DNA of 64,000 bases from Diploscapter coronatus. Lineage: Eukaryota > Nematoda > Chromadorea > Rhabditida > Rhabditidae. The notes beneath the pieces were generated by a model. It saw only the letters and a program-made list of their open reading frames with translations, searched no databases and was not told the DNA's origin. The stretch is taken from contig OZ038422.1 of NCBI GenBank assembly GCA_964036155.1, forward strand, positions 57,869,201-57,933,200, in the 5' to 3' direction. The translations under genes were made by a program, and so were the position numbers. Positions 59,736 to 64,000 of the stretch are shown one piece after another (within the stretch, counting starts at the first letter, position 1; each line of letters starts with the position of its first letter).

Positions 59736-61894
59736 TTTGTCCCGTTTAGAATATGGATACTTGGATATGTAAACTACAGGTTGATTAATGGTACCTGAAA
59801 AATAAAGGATTTTTATCCGAAAGCTGCGCATAGATTTTCATGAAAGAAACTAAGAATGGGAAAGAGAAGCGCGTGATTTTCAAGAAGACAGCAAGAATAA
59901 TCAGTAGCAGAAGTGCGCGAAATTTTTCTCACTGTTGAGAGGAAAACTAGGAATCAGGAGCTGAATTTTACTTTACCGGAAACAATCATTGGGTCAAAGA
60001 AATGATTTTCGGAAAGTTGAATTGTTTAGAAAACGTTTTATAAGTCGTGTATTTCACGACCACATCAATTTCATTCTTTTTCCCTACCGTCCCCCATAAT
60101 ATCTTCTAAAAAGTGAGTGTGGGTGTGGAATACGCGAAAGGCCGTTTCAGAATTTGGCAGCGTTTGATTTTAGGACGTGCCTTGTATCCAAAATATCAAT
60201 ACGATGAAGGCAAAATCATTATATTCTGAAGGCTCCATCACAAAATTCTCGCGTCGAAATTGGTTTAAATAATCGCGACCTATGAAAAAATTGAAGATGA
60301 AATGAAAAAATTTCAACCGATATTGGTCGGCAAGGCTGCAGGGCAGTTAACTTGTGATCACTTCTTACATAATATTTTGTCATCAGTCGAATGATCAGAA
60401 CATTTGGCCAGAGTATTTATAGTGAGTTCAAAGTTTTTTGAGAGTGCAACAAAATTACCCACCGATAAACTCCCGTTGAGCAGTCGAATCTTCGTCGTTC
60501 CGATTGGAAGGCTACCCGTTTGTGAGGAACCAAGAAGAGGTTGAGAAAGCAGCAGATGGGCGAGGCGGGGAGTGGGACTGAATGACGCGAACTATCTCGA
60601 TGGCATGACGACGGATGCCTGGAAGGAAGAGGATTAGTCATCACTATAATATAATACCACAAGAAAGAAAGGGCAGAAGGCAATGATCAGCTGTCCGAGG
60701 GCAAAAAATCGAGACGAATCGAAATCGAGAGTGAAAATGAAGCAGAAAAATGGTGACAACAATGGAAAATGGAATAGAGCAGTGGCTGGCCACATTGTGC
60801 ACACTCGTCCTCTTTTCCCCTCTTCATTCTCATTATCTTTCCTCCATTTCCCGCATTCCCGCATTTTCTCATCGCCCATTGCTGCTCTGCCTTCCTTTTT
60901 CCAGCACACAGTCCCTCTCCCTGTCCTGTCTTCCCATCTCCCATCGCCTATTCCTTTCGCCCGTCCACCCATTTCTGCTTTGGCGCTCGCACCACTGCCT
61001 CGCTTCTCCACTTGCTGCAGTCAAGCGAAGGTCGTTTTCCGCTCTCATTTTTTGAATTTTTCCTCCAAAATCCACTCGATTTTTTGCGAATTTCGCTTGA
61101 ATTTTTCATATTCCGTTGCTGCTTCTTTTGCGGAATAGCCATATTCGCGAATTTCCTTATAAACTCGGCAAGTTCGTGATATTTTGGATGAGTTCGTGCG
61201 AAAATTTAGGCTATTACTCACGCCCCTCTGTGCAGTTCGTGAAATTCGATCTGTCTCTGCCCGGCTGCAGCTGCAGCAATCTCGTCTTTGCATATTTGCT
61301 GTCTCGAATCATCTCTAATTCTGCCTGCCAACTCGACTGCTTCTCACTGATAGGCCTTATCGATCCTCGCATTCCAATTCCATCCCCGCTATCTCTTTCA
61401 CTCTCCTCCCTCCTCTCCGCTCCTTTCTCTTCTCATTTAGGCCGCGCGATTGCGAAATAGGCGCAAAGGGCGTATTCAGTCCTACAGCCTTTTCTGTCTT
61501 TTGCCTTTTCTGACTTTGCAGTCTTTCCATCATTCTGCCCTTCTGCCTTCTGTTGTGCTGCATTTCTGCAACCAATTTACTCCTTCTCCCTCTGCCCTCT
61601 GGGAGTAAAGCCTCCATTCGTCGCTTTATGGCCCAGTCCCACAGCTTCTCTTCCAATTATTTCATTTCATTCATCCGCTTTATTTCATCGATTCCGAGTT
61701 TCGAGTGACATGTTGAGCAAATGTCTGTGTGGTTGGAGTTGTTTATTCTTCCACGTTTTCTCGAATCTTAAAGTGGCAACCATCTAACTGCACACACATT
61801 TTCGTCTTTCGTCTCCTCACTTTTATATCGAACCCCTTTTCTTGAATCCAAAGATGTATTTTTCAGAGCAGTTTCATCGAGTGGAGCAGACAGA
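59736..61894. promoter_or_regulatory. Divergent upstream region of ing-3 and the beta-tubulin gene
   Basis: 2.1 kb between two divergent genes. 60430-61660 is GC-richer and pyrimidine-rich on the plus strand, giving overlapping open frames of 60-151 codons in several frames that I read as non-coding. A TTTTTCAG acceptor at about 61866 lies 28 nt before the tubulin ATG, indicating a spliced leader or 5'-UTR intron. A TTTTATATCG stretch at about 61822 could be a TATA-like site. Confidence 0.45.
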
Positions 61895-63968
<2,074 letters not shown>

Positions 63969-64000
63969 TGAGATTTTCGAAAACGTAATAGATGCAATTT

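Noticed and set aside
60417..61656. Many overlapping 60-151 codon frames upstream of beta-tubulin
   Set aside because: Pyrimidine-rich low-complexity sequence keeps several frames open on both strands; none carries a motif.

Overview
This is eukaryotic DNA, most likely from a nematode. It is AT-rich outside exons, introns are short to medium and end in T-rich TTTCAG, and first exons often sit directly behind a splice-acceptor-like sequence, as in SL trans-splicing. Same-strand genes are packed at 220-300 bp, as in nematode operons. The best family matches are a MEL-28/ELYS nucleoporin with AT-hooks, ING3, FAF1, eIF2D, HDHD2, ACOT13 and a nematode-like beta-tubulin. No bacterial operon, rRNA, convincing tRNA or CRISPR array was seen. 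Gene models were joined by hand from GT(GC)-AG boundaries, and every phase was checked by exon-length arithmetic. Functions are inferred from recalled family sequences, not from searches.

1-13.5 kb is gene-poor. It holds a tiny two-exon gene (375-1217, -), a two-exon secreted-peptide precursor (1754-2706, -), an 8.3 kb stretch without a defensible gene, and a three-exon neuropeptide precursor with an allatostatin-C/somatostatin-like Cys-x6-Cys core (11055-12115, +), followed by a MITE and a hairpin repeat.

13.5-27 kb holds an ACOT13-type thioesterase (+), then four minus-strand genes: eIF2D, a small membrane or secreted protein, an SH2-domain protein and a FAF1-type UAS-UBX protein. The first three are 224-298 bp apart and look like one operon. 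27.7-40.75 kb is one 34-exon gene for a 1752-residue MEL-28/ELYS protein, probably sharing a divergent promoter region with the FAF1-like gene. 41.3-42.9 kb (+) and 43.0-45.5 kb (-) encode two unrecognised proteins, the second a single-pass membrane protein.

45.6-53.2 kb is rich in mobile DNA: an LTR remnant with a primer-binding-site-like motif, a 0.77 kb and a 1.6 kb fold-back element, two abutting Harbinger-type MITEs, and several hAT-type MITEs with 8 bp target duplications. A secreted CUB-domain gene (47870-50264, +) is threaded through it. 53.5-59.8 kb carries HDHD2 and ING3 (both -). The window ends inside a beta-tubulin gene (61895 onward, +) with benzimidazole-sensitive residues at 167, 198 and 200.
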